Part shown: positions 5,138-8,022 of the stretch, piece by piece
Position numbering within the stretch: position 1 is the first letter of the stretch
How the letters are laid out: each line of letters begins with the position of its first letter
NCBI GenBank assembly: GCA_023254555.1
Contig: JALRLI010000046.1
Location: 1-8,022 of the forward strand
Reading direction: 5' to 3'
Length of the DNA stretch: 8,022 bases
From: Microbacteriaceae bacterium
GTDB lineage: Bacteria > Actinomycetota > Actinomycetes > Actinomycetales > Microbacteriaceae
Notes under the pieces: model-generated
Database searches by the model: none
What the model was told of the DNA's origin: nothing
What the model saw: only the letters and a program-made list of their open reading frames with translations
Made by a program: the position numbers and the translations under genes

Positions 5138-6811
5138 ATGAACAGTTCAGCAGAAAAAGCAAACGAGAAAATCGCTTCAGATACTCCAGGAGCTACCCCA
5201 CCGGCTGGAGGAGCAAAACTTGAGGTCGTCGGCACACTGGAGCCAGGATTCGAAACGGTCCTGACGCCCGAAGCCCTGCAGTTTGTCTCTGAACTGCACC
5301 GGCTGTTCAGCGGTACCCGACATGATCGGCTCGCTGACCGCATGCGCAAACGCTACGAAATTGGTAACGGTCGTGACCCGAAGTTCCGAGATGACACAGC
5401 ACACATCCGTGAAGATGATTCGTGGAAAGTTGCGGGTTTCGGACCGGGTCTTGAAGACCGTCGTGTAGAAATCACAGGTCCCGTTGATCCAGAGTCAGCA
5501 GTACAAGCCCTGAATTCAAATGCGAACATATGGCTCGCAGATCTCGAGGACGCAACCAGCCCGACCTGGCATAACATCATTGACGGTCAGATTACGCTCA
5601 GTCGTGCAATTCGAGGCACGCTCGAGGCGACCAGTGCAGATGGCAAAACAACTCGGGTGACCAATGAGCACCCGCCAACAATTATCCTTCGTCCGCGCGG
5701 TTGGCACCTGGTAGAGAAGCACCTGCGGTTCACTGATACGCACGGACAAAGTTCTCCCGCTTCAGGTAGCCTCGTCGATTACGGTTTATACGTGTTCCAT
5801 AACGCTCGTGAGCTCATTGCTCGCGGAAGTGGTCCATACTTCTACCTCGCGAAGCTCGAATCGAGCGAGGAAGCGCAGCTGTGGGATGACATCTTCAACT
5901 TCACCGAGCGAACGCTCGACCTCCCGCACGGCACCATCCGCGCAACGGTTCTCATTGAAACACTCCCCGCAGCGTTCGAAATGGATGAGATTCTCTACGC
6001 GCTCAGAGACCACTGCGCGGGTTTGAACGCTGGCCGATGGGACTACCTGTTCTCGATTATCAAGAACTATCGCGGACGCGGAGCCAGATTCGTGCTTCCA
6101 GATCGCAGTGAAGTGACAATGACCGTGCCATTCATGCGCGCATACACTGAGCTTCTCGTGAAGACCTGTCACCGTCGTGGCGCTCACGCAATCGGCGGAA
6201 AGTCGAGCTTCATCCCCACCCATGCCACTGCTGAGGAAACTGAACGAATTATGGCGAAGGTGGTTCGCAACAAGCAGCGTGAAGCCGAAGACGGCTTCGA
6301 CGGAACTTGGGTGTCATCCCCCGAGGTGGTTGCACCTGTTCGCGCGGAATTCGACAAAATTCTGAATGGACGACCGAACCAACTCAAGAGGCAGCGTGAA
6401 GACGTAAGTGTTTCGTCAGCTGAGCTGTTGGACATCCAGATGGGATCTGACATCACCGACGCTGGCGTTTACGAGAATGTTCTCACTGCCATCACGTACA
6501 TCGAGTCTTGGCTTCGTGGCGAAGGAACGATTGAGATTGACCACCTCTCTGATGACGCCTCAGCCGCTGAAATCAGTCGATCGCAAATCTGGCAGTGGAT
6601 TCACCAAGACCAGAGCACCGTCGAGGGGACTCTCATTACACGCCAGTGGGTTGAATCGCTCATTTCGCAGGTACTCTCTGACGTGACGCGCAGCGAGGAT
6701 GACAGATACGATGCAGCGGCGGAGATTTTTAGGGATGCCGCACTCAGCGACACGTTCCCTACGTTCTTCACCGTGACTGCGTACAGTCGCTACCTGGTGG
6801 ATTTGCCGTAG
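5138..6811 (+). CDS. aceB: Malate synthase, A type
   Basis: A 557-residue enzyme (EC 2.3.3.9) that condenses glyoxylate with acetyl-CoA to malate, completing the glyoxylate bypass. Family marks are LADLEDATSPTWHN, the active-site RPRGWHL (R185-P-R-G-W), the signature RDHCAGLNAGRWDYLF (290-305), SDITDAGVYENV with acidic residues at 438 and 441, and QIWQWIHQ near the C-terminus. The length fits the A isoform (about 530-550 residues), not the 720-740-residue G isoform (GlcB) used by Mycobacterium. The first 28 or so residues are Ser/Ala/Pro-rich and probably disordered. The ATG at 5138 has CAGGTG five bases upstream (AGGTG ending at 5133 with a four-base gap). Same strand as aceA with a 108-base gap holding a hairpin and tandem repeats, so aceB may have its own promoter or be read from aceA. 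Confidence 0.97.
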   Translation: MNSSAEKANEKIASDTPGATPPAGGAKLEVVGTLEPGFETVLTPEALQFVSELHRLFSGTRHDRLADRMRKRYEIGNGRDPKFRDDTAHIREDDSWKVAGFGPGLEDRRVEITGPVDPESAVQALNSNANIWLADLEDATSPTWHNIIDGQITLSRAIRGTLEATSADGKTTRVTNEHPPTIILRPRGWHLVEKHLRFTDTHGQSSPASGSLVDYGLYVFHNARELIARGSGPYFYLAKLESSEEAQLWDDIFNFTERTLDLPHGTIRATVLIETLPAAFEMDEILYALRDHCAGLNAGRWDYLFSIIKNYRGRGARFVLPDRSEVTMTVPFMRAYTELLVKTCHRRGAHAIGGKSSFIPTHATAEETERIMAKVVRNKQREAEDGFDGTWVSSPEVVAPVRAEFDKILNGRPNQLKRQREDVSVSSAELLDIQMGSDITDAGVYENVLTAITYIESWLRGEGTIEIDHLSDDASAAEISRSQIWQWIHQDQSTVEGTLITRQWVESLISQVLSDVTRSEDDRYDAAAEIFRDAALSDTFPTFFTVTAYSRYLVDLP

Positions 6812-6827
6812 AGGTCTGCTGCTCGCC

Positions 6828-7679
6828 CTAAGTCGACCCACGTGTTTCGGCTTTACCTTGAGTTCGACCTGTGAACATCTTCATGCTCCTGTAGACACCC
6901 ATCCAGTTTGCTGCTTTGTCCCACGCTGCTAAGGGCAAGACACCCTTAAGAAGCTTGGCGAGATTCACGGCCCACGGCGTGAGCTGTACGGGTTTGCCAC
7001 TCAGCATGGCTCGCCACGCGTGATCCACCGCTCTTTGAGGCGAGATAACAGGGGTGAGGAACATTCCCCTCGCTCCCTCGAACATACCGGTGCTCACGTA
7101 GGAGGGACAGAACGTTGTGACTTTCACATGCTTCTGGCCTGCCTGTACAAGCTCGAGTCGGACAGAATCACTCCATCCATACATGGCCCATTTCGAAGCC
7201 GCGTAGACACTCATCCTCGGGTTTGAAACAGTAGCTGCCGCCGACGCAACGTTCAGGATGCGCTTCTCTCGCCCGGGCTCTGCGATCATGCTCGGGAGGA
7301 ACTCTCGAGTCACGTGCATCGGAGCCAGTGTGTTCACGCGGATGGTCATGTCATTATCTTGTGCGCTATCGGTCTCCCAGAAATAGGAATTTCCACGCAC
7401 GATTCCTGCGTTATTGATTAGGATGTCAGGCGTTCCTAAGAACGAAGTGGTTTCACGGGCTGCGAGTGAAATGCTCTTCAAGTCGGCGAGATCAACCTCT
7501 ATCGGTTTGACGTTCGTGGGATGGCCCATCTCCTCGAGCAACCGGTGCAACGAAGCAGCGTCTCTATCCCAGAGTGCGATTGCGTTGGCGTGCTCGGCAA
7601 ATGCTCGCTTCGCATAGAGCAGTCCCATTCCGGAGCCAGCCCCTGTGATGACGATTTTCGCTCCACGTACGGTTCTCAC
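6828..7679 (-). CDS. Classical short-chain dehydrogenase/reductase (SDR)
   Basis: A 283-residue NAD(P)-dependent oxidoreductase with the full SDR set: the dinucleotide-binding TGAGSGMG (12-19), an acidic residue after beta-2 in LWDRD (Asp38, which favours NAD over NADP), NNAG (89-92), and catalytic Asn116, Ser146 (NVASAAA), Tyr159 and Lys163 (YAASK). The C-terminal region is hydrophobic and basic (about 225-275, WAVNLAKLLKGVLPLAAWDKAANWMGVYRSMKMF), which may bind a lipid-like substrate or touch the membrane. Substrate cannot be read from sequence. The GTG at 7679 lacks a good ribosome-binding site; TAGAGT lies six bases before it, so a leaderless mRNA is possible. It converges on aceB with 16 bases between the stops and lies downstream of the rRNA terminator on the same strand. 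No functional link to the ace genes is evident. Confidence 0.9.
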   Translation of the reverse strand: MRTVRGAKIVITGAGSGMGLLYAKRAFAEHANAIALWDRDAASLHRLLEEMGHPTNVKPIEVDLADLKSISLAARETTSFLGTPDILINNAGIVRGNSYFWETDSAQDNDMTIRVNTLAPMHVTREFLPSMIAEPGREKRILNVASAAATVSNPRMSVYAASKWAMYGWSDSVRLELVQAGQKHVKVTTFCPSYVSTGMFEGARGMFLTPVISPQRAVDHAWRAMLSGKPVQLTPWAVNLAKLLKGVLPLAAWDKAANWMGVYRSMKMFTGRTQGKAETRGST

Positions 7680-7685
7680 ATCATC

Positions 7686-7691
7686 ACTCTA
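7686..7691 (-). promoter_or_regulatory. Candidate -10 box of the SDR gene (leaderless start)
   Basis: TAGAGT on the minus strand (four of six matches to TATAAT) ends six bases before the GTG start. It is overlapped by CTAG-CTT-CTAG (7689-7699), and AGTGC-A-GCACT (7710-7720) lies upstream; both are short palindromes that could be operators. I found no convincing -35 box. Confidence 0.35.
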
Positions 7692-7726
7692 GCTTCTAGC
7701 ACAACGCATAGTGCAGCACTTTAAAT

Positions 7727-7787
7727 GCGAAAAGGGCCGTTTGGAACGAATCACCATCAGTGGCGATCCAACCAAACGACCCTTCTC
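7727..7787 (-). terminator. Intrinsic terminator of the rRNA operon
   Basis: On the minus strand AAGGGTCGTTTGG (7772-7784) pairs with CCAAACGGCCCTT (7732-7744) over 13 pairs with one G-U. The loop can pair further through ATCGCC and GGTGAT. The 3' arm ends in CCCTTTT, a short U-run. It begins about 13 bases after the 5S 3' end, as expected for an rrn terminator. Confidence 0.85.
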
Positions 7788-7797
7788 AATGAAGAAG

Positions 7798-7915
7798 TCC
7801 GGCGGTGACCTACTCTCCCACAGGGTCCCCCCTGCAGTACCATCGGCGCTGAGAGCCTTAGCTTCCGGGTTCGGAATGTAACCGGGCGTTTCCCCTTCGC
7901 TATGGCCGCCGAAAC
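7798..7915 (-). rRNA. rrf: 5S ribosomal RNA
   Basis: About 118 bases on the minus strand, starting GTTTCGGCGG and ending CCGCCGGACTT, whose ends pair to form helix I. The conserved core segments CATTCCGAACCCGGAAGCT and CCTGTGGGAGAGTAGGTC are present, with the GATGGTACTGC stretch between them, matching Micrococcales 5S rRNA. It is the last gene of an rRNA operon running leftward; the 23S gene should lie beyond the right edge. End points are good to a few bases. Confidence 0.95.
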
Positions 7916-7916
7916 A

Positions 7917-8022
7917 CTATTGATTTATCAGTCTGAGGGCAACCAGAATTACCTGGTTGCCGATCGGTTCTCGACCGTAAATCGAGAACCACAAAGTGGA
8001 CGCGAGCACCACTCATGTGGTG
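7917..8022 (-). other. 23S-5S internal transcribed spacer with three hairpins
   Basis: On the minus strand the spacer holds three perfect inverted repeats in a row: CACCAC/GTGGTG (8007-8022, four-base loop), GGTTCTCGA/TCGAGAACC (7966-7990, seven-base loop) and GGCAACCAG/CTGGTTGCC (7938-7961, six-base loop). I recognise no tRNA. The 23S 3' end is probably at or just beyond the right edge; I could not place it inside the window. The hairpins probably serve pre-rRNA folding and processing. Confidence 0.7.

Noticed and set aside
5786..6223. 145-residue open frame on the minus strand within aceB
   Set aside because: It is fully inside a clearly coding gene, has no ribosome-binding site I can support and no recognisable domain; it is a shadow frame.
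7991..8022. 3' end of 23S rRNA inside the window
   Set aside because: I do not see the conserved 23S 3'-terminal segment (ACCGGTACTAAT-type) in these bases; it most likely lies just beyond the right edge.
1..8022. Mobile element, CRISPR array, phage or defence system
   Set aside because: No transposase, integrase, regularly spaced repeat array, toxin-antitoxin pair or defence protein is visible; every sizeable gene has a recognisable core-metabolic or regulatory role.

Overview
The window looks like ordinary chromosomal DNA from a high-GC Gram-positive bacterium, most likely order Micrococcales and probably family Microbacteriaceae. Four things support this: a GarA/OdhI-type FHA protein followed by an FtsR-type MerR regulator and a second, ResR-like MerR regulator (a set typical of Actinobacteria), a RamB-type regulator next to the glyoxylate-shunt genes, an actinobacterial-type 5S rRNA, and frequent GTG starts. 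Base composition is only moderately GC-rich by eye, so a lower-GC member of the group is plausible. I cannot name a genus.

Layout from left to right. Bases 1-55 may hold the last codons of a plus-strand gene. A minus-strand group follows: garA/odhI-like (1433-1900) -> ftsR-like (719-1432, its start directly abuts the garA stop) -> resR-like MerR (79-627, with a candidate promoter of its own). A 200-base AT-rich intergenic region rich in inverted repeats separates garA from ramB (2113-3579, minus). ramB is divergent from aceA, isocitrate lyase (3734-5029, plus), which is followed by aceB, malate synthase A type (5138-6811, plus). A classical short-chain dehydrogenase (6828-7679, minus) converges on aceB. 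Upstream of it lie a strong rRNA-operon terminator, a 5S rRNA gene (minus) and a 23S-5S spacer containing three perfect hairpins. The 23S gene itself should begin just beyond the right edge.

How the genes fit together. AceA and AceB form the complete glyoxylate bypass for growth on acetate, fatty acids or other C2 sources, and the divergent RamB is its expected regulator. GarA/OdhI proteins act at the next metabolic branch by inhibiting 2-oxoglutarate dehydrogenase according to Ser/Thr-kinase phosphorylation. The window therefore places two controls of isocitrate/2-oxoglutarate flux side by side. The two MerR regulators belong to families linked to cell division in other Actinobacteria.

No obvious new system, mobile element, CRISPR array or phage gene is visible. 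The observations most worth following are regulatory: a three-copy 12-bp tandem ACCCCA repeat upstream of aceB, spaced TTTC(A/G)C repeats and palindromes between ramB and aceA, a perfect palindrome at the candidate garA promoter, candidate leaderless starts for ramB and the dehydrogenase, and an altered phosphorylation motif in the GarA-like protein.
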